Source: Ciceribacter sp. T2.26MG-112.2 (GTDB taxonomy: Bacteria; Pseudomonadota; Alphaproteobacteria; Rhizobiales; Rhizobiaceae). Taken from it: DNA of 64,000 nt. Positions 35,316-43,214 of the stretch are shown here, one piece after another (the stretch's first letter is position 1; each line of letters opens with the position of its first letter). Under the pieces are notes generated by a model. It ran no database searches. It was not told the DNA's origin and saw only the letters and a list, made by a program, of their open reading frames with translations. A program made the translations under genes and the position numbers. The DNA lies in NCBI RefSeq assembly GCF_900492205.1, contig NZ_UEYQ01000002.1, positions 400,571-464,570 of the forward strand, given 5' to 3'.

Positions 35316-35350
35316 AACGACAAACCGGCCGATGCTTGCATCGACCGGTT
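35316..35350 (-). terminator. Hairpin terminator of omp10
   Basis: A long stem (AACCGGTCGATGC / GCATCGGCCGGTT, one G-U pair) lies 28 bases after the Omp10 stop and is followed by TTGTCGTTT, a weak U-tract. Confidence 0.55.
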
Positions 35351-35377
35351 CATCGTCAGGCAAATGGGACGAAAGGC

Positions 35378-35740
35378 TCAGCCGCGGCGGGCGAGCGAGA
35401 ACTGGGAACCTGCGTCGGAGGTGCAGTTCAACTGGCTCGGCGTCACCATGGCGCAATTGACCTTGGACTGCGTATTGCGCACCAGCGACGTCAAGTTGAT
35501 CTCGACGAGCCGATCGGAAACCATGGTATAGGTGCCGGAAGCCAGCAACTGGTTGCTGTCGGTCGTTCGGGTGGAGAAGGTGCCGGCCTGGAAGGTCGAC
35601 ACAATGCCGTTCGGGTCGACCCATGTGCCATCGACGGTCGGGGCCTGGCGGATCGGCGGCAGCGGGCGCGGACCGCTCGATGAACAGGCGGCAAGCGTTG
35701 CCGTGCATGCCAACAAAATTACAATGGACCTGATCTTCAT
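35378..35740 (-). CDS. omp10: Outer membrane lipoprotein Omp10
   Basis: A 120-residue lipoprotein. A signal peptide ends in the lipobox LAAC with C19 as the lipidation site, so the mature protein is anchored in the outer membrane. The body (GTWVDPNGIVSTFQAGTFSTRTTDSNQLLASGTY ... VNCAMVTPSQLNCTSDAGSQFSLARR) closely follows what I know of Brucella Omp10, a small beta-barrel of the AprI/Inh-like fold with two conserved cysteines. The frame runs 33 codons further upstream, but GGCAGGAGACGGCG before ATG 35740 and the signal peptide settle the start. Confidence 0.9.
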   Translation of the reverse strand: MKIRSIVILLACTATLAACSSSGPRPLPPIRQAPTVDGTWVDPNGIVSTFQAGTFSTRTTDSNQLLASGTYTMVSDRLVEINLTSLVRNTQSKVNCAMVTPSQLNCTSDAGSQFSLARRG

Positions 35741-35891
35741 CGCCGTCTCCTGCCTAATCGCCTTCGGCCGGCGACCTCGGAACGCCTGGCCGATTTTGCC
35801 GAACCATGCCGCGAAGGGATGGTGAAAGCAAGACCACAAGGCGGTCTGTCGCCGGGATATACAGGTTTAGCAGCAACTTATTGATATTTGG

Positions 35892-35923
35892 CAACAGAAA
35901 GCCCGCCGCTTTGGGCGGCGGGC
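35892..35923 (-). terminator. Terminator of the homospermidine synthase gene
   Basis: A perfect 9-bp stem GCCCGCCGC / GCGGCGGGC followed on the minus strand by TTTCTGTT, 27 bases after the stop codon. Confidence 0.85.
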
Positions 35924-35949
35924 GAGATCGTCGCTAAAGCGTTATCAGA

Positions 35950-37395
35950 TCAGCGAACGAGAATGTTCCTGAACTGCCAGGGATCCTTGGTGTCGATGTC
36001 TTCGGGGAAGAGGCCCGGGCGACCATCGAGCGGGGTCCAGTCGGTGTAGTGGCCTTCGACCGGGCCGAGATATTGCGACTGGACTTCGAGGCAGCGCTTG
36101 TAGTCGACCTCGTCGGCCTCGACGATGCCGGCCTTCGGGTTCTCGATGGCCCAGACCATGCCGGCGAGAACGGCAGAGCTGACCTGCAGGCCGGTGGCGT
36201 TCTGGTAAGGCGCGATGCGGCGGGTTTCTTCCAGCGACAGGCGCGAGCCGTACCAGTAGGCGTTCTTTTCGTGGCCGTAGAGCAGCACGCCGAGCTCGTC
36301 GACGCCGTCGACCAGCTCGTTCTCGTCGAGAACATGCAGCACCGGCTGGGCATTGCCGCCATTGCCGAACATTTCGTGCAGCGAAAGGACGGCGTCATTG
36401 GCCGGATGATAGGCGTAGTGGCAGGTCGGGCGGTAGGTCACTTCGCCGTCCTTGTCACGAACCGTGTAATAGTCGGCGATCGAGATCGACTCGTTGTGGG
36501 TGACCAGGAAGCCGTATTGCGGACCGGGGGTCGGGCACCAGGTGCGGACGCGGGTGTTGGCGCCGGGCTGCTCCAGATAGATCGCGGCCTTGCAGCCCTT
36601 CTTGTGCTTCTTGGCGTTCTTCGGCATCCAGTTCTCATGGGTGCCCCAGCCGAGTTCGGCGGGCTGCAGACCTTCCGAAATGAAGCCTTCGACCGACCAG
36701 GTGTTCCAGAAGACGTTGAGCGGCTTCGGGTTCTTGGTGCGCTGTGTGTCGCGCTCGGCGATGTGGACGCCCTTGACGCCGAGCTTCTTCATCAGCTTGG
36801 CCCAGCCTTCGCGATCGTCGGCGGCCGGCTCCTCGAACTTCAGGCCGGTTTCATTGGCGAGGTTGACGAGCGCCTGCTTGACGAACCAGGAGACCATGCC
36901 CGGGTTTGCACCGCAGGTCGAAACCGCGGTGGTGCCGCCCGGGTTCTTGTTCTTTTCGGCGCGAAGGGTTTCGCGCAGCGCATAGTTGGTGCGGTCGGCA
37001 TTCTTCATGCTCTTGTCGAAATAGAAGCCGAGCCAGGGCTCGACGACGGTGTCGATGTAGAGAACGTCGAGCTTGCGGCAGAACTTCATCAGGTCGACCG
37101 AGCCGGTATCGACAGAGAGGTTGACGAGGAACCCCTGGCCGGCGCCTTCGGTCAGAAGCGGCTTCAAGAGCTTCTTGTAATTGTCCTTCGTGACGTGCGC
37201 CTGGATGTGCTTCACGCCATGCTTGGCGAGCAATTCGGCTTCGTCATTGCGGGGATCGATGACCACCATCCGGCTCTTGTCGAACTTGAAATGGCGTTCG
37301 ATCAGGGGCAGCGTGCCGCGGCCGATCGAACCAAAGCCGATCATCACGATCGGGCCGGTGATCTCGCCGTACACCGGATAGGTTTGCTTGGTCAT
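35950..37395 (-). CDS. hss: Homospermidine synthase
   Basis: A 481-residue NAD-dependent enzyme that builds sym-homospermidine, the dominant polyamine of many rhizobia, from putrescine. The N-terminal Rossmann motif is IGFGSIGRGTLPLIERHF. Downstream blocks include YIDTVVEPWLGFY, STCGANPGMVSWF and GWGTHENWMP, all close to the bacterial family. The length matches. The ATG at 37395 is preceded by AAGGAGAAGG. It is the only polyamine gene here. The DUF3445 heme protein gene lies 113 bases upstream on the same strand. Confidence 0.95.
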   Translation of the reverse strand: MTKQTYPVYGEITGPIVMIGFGSIGRGTLPLIERHFKFDKSRMVVIDPRNDEAELLAKHGVKHIQAHVTKDNYKKLLKPLLTEGAGQGFLVNLSVDTGSVDLMKFCRKLDVLYIDTVVEPWLGFYFDKSMKNADRTNYALRETLRAEKNKNPGGTTAVSTCGANPGMVSWFVKQALVNLANETGLKFEEPAADDREGWAKLMKKLGVKGVHIAERDTQRTKNPKPLNVFWNTWSVEGFISEGLQPAELGWGTHENWMPKNAKKHKKGCKAAIYLEQPGANTRVRTWCPTPGPQYGFLVTHNESISIADYYTVRDKDGEVTYRPTCHYAYHPANDAVLSLHEMFGNGGNAQPVLHVLDENELVDGVDELGVLLYGHEKNAYWYGSRLSLEETRRIAPYQNATGLQVSSAVLAGMVWAIENPKAGIVEADEVDYKRCLEVQSQYLGPVEGHYTDWTPLDGRPGLFPEDIDTKDPWQFRNILVR

Positions 37396-37508
37396 TTCCT
37401 TCTCCTTGCAATGCGGACTGGGCCCGCTGATATCGGCGGTTCTAGATCATAAAAGCCTGACACAATAAAGGGCGCTTTTCAGCTGGGGCGCACGTTCCGG
37501 ACTGATTT

Positions 37509-38408
37509 TCATGCGTAAACGCCGGAGCGAAGACAGCGTAGCAGGTCCTCCCGCCTTTCTGCCAGCCCCTTGTAGTCGATCTGGTCGGCGGTCATCGCCT
37601 CCAGCTGGCGAGCCAGACCTTCGGCCATCCGGGCCCCGTCGGGGTGGCGCTCGAAGACGGCCACGGGGTCGAGATAGATGCGGATGGTGAAGACGATGTC
37701 GCCGGTTGCCGGCAGCTTGCGCAGGGTTTGGCGTTCGACTCGGACGAAGGCCGAGCGGGGATCGATGCCGTGGGAGGCTGGATCGCTGGACGGACGGATG
37801 CTGACCGGGTGATAGAGCGCATAGCGCCAGTTGATCGACCAGTTGAAGCGCTCGGCCGGCAGGTCCGGCTGGAGATTGTCGAACACCCGGTTGATGATGG
37901 TGTCGTTGCGCGTGCCGCCCTCAAAACCCGGCACATGCGCGTGGACCTCTGCCATCGGCCGCATGAATTTTTCCGCCAGCGACCAGGAGGAGGGGAAGGC
38001 GAGATGGGCGGCGATGATCGTCCATCCGTCGGGCTTCTTGCGCAGGATGACCAGGTCGTCCTGGACGAGGGATCCGGCGCGCAGGAGCGGCGGGCGGCTT
38101 TCGTCGGCGAGGTCCACGGCATGCCCGGCCATGGTCATGGTCGGGCCTGAGCGGTTGTAGCGGTCGCCGTGGGATTGCTCGAGGTGACCCACCAGCAGAT
38201 CGAGACATTCCTGCTGGGCGTCGAGGCTTTCCGGCGCGGCGCGGAAGATGTCGTCGAAATGCTCATCTTCGAGGCGCTGCTTTTCGTTGAGATAGCGCCC
38301 GAGATCGTCATCCGGTTCGATCCAGCGGCGAGGATCGAGCGCGAAAAGACCGATGGCGAAGGGTCTGGTGGCGTCGCTGGCATAGGGGGTGTAGGTGGGT
38401 GAGGTCAT
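37509..38408 (-). CDS. DUF3445 / heme-dependent oxidative N-demethylase family protein
   Basis: A 299-residue protein of the DUF3445 family (HODM alpha subunit-like). Typical segments are the start YTPYASDATRPFAIGLFALDPRRWIEPDD, LVQDDLVILRKKPDGWTIIAAHLAFPSSWSLAEK, FNWSINWRYALYHP and FVRVERQTLRKLPATGDIVFTIRIYLDP. Studied members bind heme and oxidatively remove methyl groups from methylamines. It sits directly upstream of homospermidine synthase in the same direction, which hints at an amine-related job, but no reductase subunit is adjacent. It starts divergently from the toxin-antitoxin pair; the two share a 74-base promoter region. Confidence 0.83.
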   Translation of the reverse strand: MTSPTYTPYASDATRPFAIGLFALDPRRWIEPDDDLGRYLNEKQRLEDEHFDDIFRAAPESLDAQQECLDLLVGHLEQSHGDRYNRSGPTMTMAGHAVDLADESRPPLLRAGSLVQDDLVILRKKPDGWTIIAAHLAFPSSWSLAEKFMRPMAEVHAHVPGFEGGTRNDTIINRVFDNLQPDLPAERFNWSINWRYALYHPVSIRPSSDPASHGIDPRSAFVRVERQTLRKLPATGDIVFTIRIYLDPVAVFERHPDGARMAEGLARQLEAMTADQIDYKGLAERREDLLRCLRSGVYA

Positions 38409-38434
38409 GGGAGCACAATTCTCGATTTGCGCAC

Positions 38435-38451
38435 TATCATCTAGATTGATA
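38435..38451. promoter_or_regulatory. Operator-like inverted repeat ahead of the toxin-antitoxin genes
   Basis: TATCA-TCTAGAT-TGATA, 32 bases before the antitoxin ATG. RHH antitoxins usually bind such repeats to repress their own operon. It also overlaps the divergent DUF3445 promoter region. Confidence 0.5.
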
Positions 38452-38482
38452 ATCTACGGTCAAGTCGAATAGGAGCCCGATC

Positions 38483-38728
38483 ATGAAACATGGCGCTTCG
38501 GTCCAAGTTCCCGTCGAAGTCAGGGAGCGGCTGGATGCTCTTTCGCTCAAGGTGCGGCGCGAGGTCTCTGACCTGGCCGCCGAGGCCCTGAACGACTACC
38601 TGGACGCGGTGGACCAGGAGCCGCCGGAACTCTTCGTCTCCAATGAAGTGATGACGGCCTGGCTCAACAGCTGGGGCACAGCGGACGAACGCGGCGCTCC
38701 AGAGGCAGACATCAGAAAACCCGCCTGA
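38483..38728 (+). CDS. RHH-type (ParD/CopG-like) antitoxin
   Basis: An 81-residue protein whose first half has a ribbon-helix-helix pattern (ASVQVPVEVRERLDALSLKVRREVSDLAAEALNDYLDAV). The rest is an acidic, flexible tail of the kind that wraps a toxin. AGGAGCCCGATC precedes the ATG. The toxin gene begins two bases after the stop, so they form one operon with the antitoxin first, as is normal. It should neutralise the ParE-like toxin and repress the operon. Confidence 0.85.
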   Translation: MKHGASVQVPVEVRERLDALSLKVRREVSDLAAEALNDYLDAVDQEPPELFVSNEVMTAWLNSWGTADERGAPEADIRKPA

Positions 38729-38729
38729 T

Positions 38730-39020
38730 ATGCGAATAATTTGGGCGAGGTCAGCGCTGTTGGACCTGATTGCCATTCGCGCCTACATAGCTCAGCACCA
38801 TCCACACGCGGCTGCACGTATTGCGGCTGAAATTGTTGAGACAGCGGAATTCCTGGCTCTCAATCCTGCTCTTGGTACCGCTTTGCCCAAGCCGGGTTAT
38901 CGCAGACTCGTGATCGGCGGGACGGTCTATATCCTCATATATCGCATCAGGTCCGACGACCTCGAAATTCTGGAGGTGTTTGATGCACGCCGCCGCCGTC
39001 CGAGAACTAGGATCCGATAA
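38730..39020 (+). CDS. RelE/ParE superfamily toxin
   Basis: A 96-residue protein with the compact ParE fold: IIWARSALLDLIAIRAYIAQHHPHAAARIAAEIVETAEFLALNPALG, then YRRLVIGGTVYILIYRIRSDDLEILEVFDARRR. The spacing of the basic C-terminal strand fits ParE more than ribosome-dependent RelE, so DNA gyrase is the likelier target, but this is inference. The pair is intact and is the only toxin-antitoxin locus in the window. Confidence 0.87.
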   Translation: MRIIWARSALLDLIAIRAYIAQHHPHAAARIAAEIVETAEFLALNPALGTALPKPGYRRLVIGGTVYILIYRIRSDDLEILEVFDARRRRPRTRIR

Positions 39021-39048
39021 GCAGCGGAACGAAGGATGCGCTTCGCGG

Positions 39049-39333
39049 TCAGTGCCGCAAAATGTCCAATCCGTCGGCCGTTCGCGTCAGGGCCACCTCG
39101 GTGATCTCATAGTCAGCCACGCCGTGAACCGAAAACGGATCGGCGGCAACGAAGGCCTCGATGTCCGCGCGCTCGCCCCTGGCAAGGATCAGGCCGCCGG
39201 TGCGGGGCACCTTGCGGCCGGAGGCGAGGAACATGCCGATGTCGTAGCCCTGTTTCACCCAGGCCACGTGCGGTTCCATCAGGCGGTCTGCCTCTTCCTG
39301 CGGCTTCACATAGGTGAGCGAGAGGATGAACAT
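39049..39333 (-). CDS. YciI family protein
   Basis: A 94-residue ferredoxin-like-fold protein: MFILSLTYVKPQEEADRLMEPHVAWVKQGYDIGMFLASGRKVPRTGGLILARGE, with the family His and a later Asp (AADPFSVHG). YciI-like domains are small dimeric proteins with unclear enzymatic roles. The ATG overlaps the TGA of the class IV aminotransferase gene, so it is the last gene of the pepF-pabB-pabC group. Confidence 0.88.
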   Translation of the reverse strand: MFILSLTYVKPQEEADRLMEPHVAWVKQGYDIGMFLASGRKVPRTGGLILARGERADIEAFVAADPFSVHGVADYEITEVALTRTADGLDILRH

Positions 39334-39962
39334 CAGGCGTCGCCTTCCACCAGTTCGGCGCGGATCAGGCCGCGCAGCGAATTGCCGACATAGAGTTTTC
39401 TGAAATGCAGGTCCTCGGGCCGCAGGACCTCGCTTCTGGCTTTGCGTTCGCGGATGAGTTCTGCACGCAAGACGCCCGGCAGCAGGCCGCTCGACAGGGC
39501 TGGTGTCACGAACCGGCCTTCCTCGACCTCGGCGAAGAGATTGGTGATAGTACCCTCGCAGACTTCGCCGCGTTCGTTCAGCAGCAGCACCTCGTCGGCC
39601 TCCTCAAGCTTGAACTCGGCACGCGCCGCCTCATAGGGTTCGCGGCGCGAGGTCTTGTGGCGGTACAGGCTGTCGTCGGATTTCAGCCGGGTTTCGGCGA
39701 TGCGGAGCCGCCAGACCGTGTCTTCGGACTGGAGAGCGAACGGCGCCACGGTGACGTCGATCTTGCCGCGAAAGCTCATGGTCAGGCGCACACGAAGTGG
39801 CTGGTCACCCTCGACGGCTGCGTTCAACCTCGCCAGCGCATCCTGCGGCTGGCGAAATCCGAGCGCGTCGGCGGAGCGCGAGAGCCGACGCAAATGCTGG
39901 TCGATCCGGAGAAAGCCTTCATCCGGCTGCCAGCGCATGGTTTCGATCAGCGAGAAATCCAT
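39333..39962 (-). CDS. Class IV aminotransferase, probable aminodeoxychorismate lyase
   Basis: A 209-residue PLP fold-type IV protein. It is shorter than many PabC proteins but has the typical stretches: FSLIETMRW at the start, the PLP lysine region HKTSRREPYEAARAEF (Lys in YRHKTSR), EVLLLNERGEVCEGTITNLF and PALSSGLLPGVLR. Directly behind PabB, the natural role is conversion of aminodeoxychorismate to p-aminobenzoate for folate. The frame extends upstream, but MDFSL at 39962 is the start consistent with the family. It overlaps pabB by 16 bases. Confidence 0.88.
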   Translation of the reverse strand: MDFSLIETMRWQPDEGFLRIDQHLRRLSRSADALGFRQPQDALARLNAAVEGDQPLRVRLTMSFRGKIDVTVAPFALQSEDTVWRLRIAETRLKSDDSLYRHKTSRREPYEAARAEFKLEEADEVLLLNERGEVCEGTITNLFAEVEEGRFVTPALSSGLLPGVLRAELIRERKARSEVLRPEDLHFRKLYVGNSLRGLIRAELVEGDA

Positions 39963-41104
39963 TGATCCCCTACCGCAAAGCGCGCCTTCAACAGGCACTC
40001 CTCGTATTCCGCTTCCGCCTTCGAATCGAAGACGATGCCGCCGCCGACATTGAAGACTGCGCGGTGGTCTTTGAACAGTGTCAGAGTTCGTATGGCCACC
40101 GAAAAGCGCATGGGCCCGGAAGGGTCGCAATAGCCGATGGCGCCGCAATAGACATCGCGCGGGCCGGCTTCGAGTTCGGCGAGAATGCGCATTGCCCACA
40201 TTTTCGGCGCGCCGGTGACCGAACCGCAGGGGAAGAGGGCGCGGAAGATTTCGGGAAGGCCTGTCCCGTCCACAAGCCTTGCCCGCACATGGCTCACCAT
40301 CTGGTGCACGGTCGGATAGGTCTCGATCTCGAACAGCCTTGGTACGGACAGCGTGCCGACCTCGCTGATCGCCGAGATGTCGTTGCGCAGCAGGTCGACG
40401 ATCATGCGGTTTTCCGCCTGGGTCTTCTCGTCGGCGAGCATGGCGGCGATGATCGCCTCGTCTTCGCCCGGCGTTGCCCCGCGGGGTGCCGTGCCCTTCA
40501 TCGGGTGGGTCTCGATCCAGCCCTCGCTATCGACCTTGAAGAACAGTTCGGGCGAGCGCGACAGGATCACCGGGCCGCCAAGATCGATCAGCGCGCCGTA
40601 GTGTACCGGCTGTCGGGCAACCAAAGACCAGAAGGCAGAGCGTGGATCGCCGCGCCAGCGAGCCTCGATCGGCATGGTGAGGTTCGCCTGGTAGCAATCG
40701 CCCCTGCGCAGGTGATCGTGCAGGCGCTCGAAGCGCTGGCGGTAGGCGGCGAAATCCCATCGGGCATGCGGCTCGGTGACGAAGGGGGCGTCGTCCGTCT
40801 CGACCGGCGCTGCAAGGGGATGTCCGGCCGGCGCGGGAGCGTCGAAAATGCTCATGGCGATCAGCGGCGTCTCGCGACCATCTTCGACGAGCGGCCTCAG
40901 CTTGCCCTCGAAGACATAACCCGCTTCATAAGAGACGAAACCCGCCAGCCATTTTCCCGATCGCCGCGCCGTCTCCAGCCGCTCGAAGGCGGGCAGAACC
41001 TCGCTTGCCCTCCGCGCAACGACGATGTCGCGCGGATCGGCAAACAGCAGGCTTTCTCCGCGCTTGTCGTCGCGGAACAGGGCATAGAGGGCATGGTCAG
41101 CCAT
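39947..41104 (-). CDS. pabB: Aminodeoxychorismate synthase component I
   Basis: A 385-residue chorismate-using enzyme. The C-terminal half carries the family blocks RGDCYQANLTMPIEARW, PELFFKVDSEGWIETHPMKGTAPRG, ENRMIVDLLRNDISAISE, FPCGSVTGAPKMWAM and YCGAIGYCDPSGPMRFSVAIRTL. The catalytic Lys lies in PMKGT. It aminates chorismate to 4-amino-4-deoxychorismate in folate synthesis, using ammonia from a PabA glutaminase not seen in this window. ATG 41104 starts 22 bases downstream of the pepF stop. Confidence 0.92.
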   Translation of the reverse strand: MADHALYALFRDDKRGESLLFADPRDIVVARRASEVLPAFERLETARRSGKWLAGFVSYEAGYVFEGKLRPLVEDGRETPLIAMSIFDAPAPAGHPLAAPVETDDAPFVTEPHARWDFAAYRQRFERLHDHLRRGDCYQANLTMPIEARWRGDPRSAFWSLVARQPVHYGALIDLGGPVILSRSPELFFKVDSEGWIETHPMKGTAPRGATPGEDEAIIAAMLADEKTQAENRMIVDLLRNDISAISEVGTLSVPRLFEIETYPTVHQMVSHVRARLVDGTGLPEIFRALFPCGSVTGAPKMWAMRILAELEAGPRDVYCGAIGYCDPSGPMRFSVAIRTLTLFKDHRAVFNVGGGIVFDSKAEAEYEECLLKARFAVGDQWISR

Positions 41105-41125
41105 AGGGCTTGAGCGTTCTCCGGT

Positions 41126-42979
41126 TCAGGAGGTCTTATCAAGCGCCTCCAGTTCGTCGATCAGGCCTTCTATCATCGACAGGCCCTTGGCCCAGAACGA
41201 CGGATCGGTGGCGTCGAGGCCGAAGGGGGCGAGCAGTTCCGAATGGTGCTTCGTGCCGCCGGCTTTCAGCAGTTCGAAATACTTCTGCTGGAAGCCCTCT
41301 TCGGCATTCTGGTAGACGGCGTAGAGCGAGTTCACCAGGCAATCGCCGAAGGCATAGGCATAGACGTAGAAGGGCGAATGGATGAAGTGGGGGATATAGG
41401 CCCACCAGCTCTCATAGCCTTCCGAAATGCGAATTGCCGGCCCCAAGCTCTCCGACTGCACCGACAGCCACAGCTCACCGATCTTCTCCGCCGTCAGCTC
41501 GCCTTCCTTGCGCGCCGTGTGCACCTTGCGCTCGAATTCGTAGAAGGCGATCTGGCGCACGACCGTGTTGATCATGTCCTCGACCTTCTGAGCCAGCATG
41601 GCCTTGCGTTCTTTGCTGTCGGCCGTGCGGTCGAGCAGGGTGCGGAAGGTCAGCATCTCGCCGAACACGGAAGCGGTTTCGGCCAGCGTCAGCGGCGTCT
41701 GGCACATCAGCGGCCCCTGCGCGCCGGCGAGCACCTGGTGGACGCCGTGGCCGAGTTCATGGGCGAGCGTCATGACATCGCGCGGCTTGCCGAGGTAGTT
41801 CAGGAGGACATAGGGGTGCGCCGAGGGGACCGTCGGATGGGCAAAGGCACCCGGTGCCTTGCCGGCGCGCGCGGGGGCGTCGATCCATTGCTCGTCGAAG
41901 AAGCGGCCGGCGATCTCGGCCATTTCGGGCGCAAAGGCGCCGTAGGCTGACAGAACCGTATCCTTGGCCTCGTTCCACGGGATGAGCCGGTCAGGGGTTT
42001 CCTTGAGCGGCGCGTTGCGATCCCAATAGTTCATCTGCTCCATGCCGAGCCATTTCGCCTTCATGGCGTAGTAGCGATGCGACAGGCGCGGATAGGCCTC
42101 ACGCACGGCCGCAGCCAGCGCGTCGACCACATCGCGCTCGACGCGGTTCGCCAGGTGGCGGCTGTCGGCGATGTCCTCGAAGCCGCGCCAGCGATCCGAG
42201 ATTTCCTTGTCCTTGGCGAGCGTGTTGGTGACCAGCACGAAGATACGGATATTGTCCTTGAAGGTCTGCGACAGCGCCGTGGCCGCCTGCTCGCGCAGCG
42301 CCGGATAGGCATCCTGCAGCATGTTGAGGGTGGCTTCGAGCGGCAGTTCCTGCTCGCCGACCCTGAAGCGCAGCGAGGCGAGCGTCTCGTCGAACAGCCG
42401 GTTGAAGGCGGCCGCGCCCGTCATCGATTTCTCGAGAAAGAGCTGCTCGATCCTGTCTTCAAGTTGGAACGGCTTGTCCTTGCGCAGGTCGACGATCCAC
42501 GGGCGGTAGTGGGCGAGCGCCGGATCGCTCTGCATGCCGGCATCGACGATGGCGTCGTCGATCCGGTTCAGCTCCAGCGAGAAGAACAGGAGATGGGCGG
42601 AAATGTCGGTGAGCCTGGCTTGAACGTCGCCGAAGAACTTGCCGTTTTCCGCATTTGTCATGTCGGAATAGTAGGTGAGGCCAGCATAGGAGGCGATCCG
42701 GCCGAGCAGGTCTTCCAGCGCTTCGAGCTCACGCAGCGCCGCAGCCAGTCCCTGGTCGCCGGTCAGTGAGGCGGCTTGCGTGAGCTTGCCTTTCCATCTC
42801 ATCTCGAAGGTGACGGCATCGCTGGCGGCCTTCTCCAGATCGCCGCGGAAGGCATCGGAGGTCTGCGACGGATAGAGATGCGAGAGGTCCCACAGCGGAA
42901 GGCCGCCCAGCTCGGGCTGCACCGCGCCGCTCGGAGTGGTTGCGGACAGGGTGCGGACGGGCTCAAAATCTCTCGGCAT
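41126..42979 (-). CDS. pepF: M3-family oligoendopeptidase
   Basis: A 617-residue zinc metallopeptidase of the PepF group. The active site LAHELGHGVHQ (HEXXH type) with the downstream glutamate (AETASVFGEMLTF) is intact. N-terminal helices start after LGGLPLWDLSHLYPSQTS. These enzymes cut oligopeptides of about 7-17 residues in the cytoplasm. It leads the group pepF, pabB, pabC, yciI with very small gaps. The 235-base region upstream is shared with the divergent NtrC-like regulator and must contain both promoters. Confidence 0.93.
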   Translation of the reverse strand: MPRDFEPVRTLSATTPSGAVQPELGGLPLWDLSHLYPSQTSDAFRGDLEKAASDAVTFEMRWKGKLTQAASLTGDQGLAAALRELEALEDLLGRIASYAGLTYYSDMTNAENGKFFGDVQARLTDISAHLLFFSLELNRIDDAIVDAGMQSDPALAHYRPWIVDLRKDKPFQLEDRIEQLFLEKSMTGAAAFNRLFDETLASLRFRVGEQELPLEATLNMLQDAYPALREQAATALSQTFKDNIRIFVLVTNTLAKDKEISDRWRGFEDIADSRHLANRVERDVVDALAAAVREAYPRLSHRYYAMKAKWLGMEQMNYWDRNAPLKETPDRLIPWNEAKDTVLSAYGAFAPEMAEIAGRFFDEQWIDAPARAGKAPGAFAHPTVPSAHPYVLLNYLGKPRDVMTLAHELGHGVHQVLAGAQGPLMCQTPLTLAETASVFGEMLTFRTLLDRTADSKERKAMLAQKVEDMINTVVRQIAFYEFERKVHTARKEGELTAEKIGELWLSVQSESLGPAIRISEGYESWWAYIPHFIHSPFYVYAYAFGDCLVNSLYAVYQNAEEGFQQKYFELLKAGGTKHHSELLAPFGLDATDPSFWAKGLSMIEGLIDELEALDKTS

Positions 42980-43214
42980 GGTGGTCCTTCTCTTTTCCCG
43001 ACGGATCGTGGAGATGTAGTCAGTCCCGCCCGATGGGGCAAGCGTGCGTTCCCGCCGGTGCCGGACTTGTCATGCCCGATGGGTGCTATCAGATTGATAA
43101 AATGCGAGCTTTTCTCAAAACTGGATGTTCAGTCCTTTCTGGCAGGTTTGCCCGAGCCATGGTTTGCAATCCGCATTCCGCCTGAAGCGCCAGAATGAAT
43201 CCGGGAGCTCGACG

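Noticed and set aside
43080..43214. Sigma54 promoter (TGGCAGGTTTGCC) ahead of the NtrC-like gene
   Set aside because: The GG and GC dinucleotides are three bases too close together for a -24/-12 promoter.
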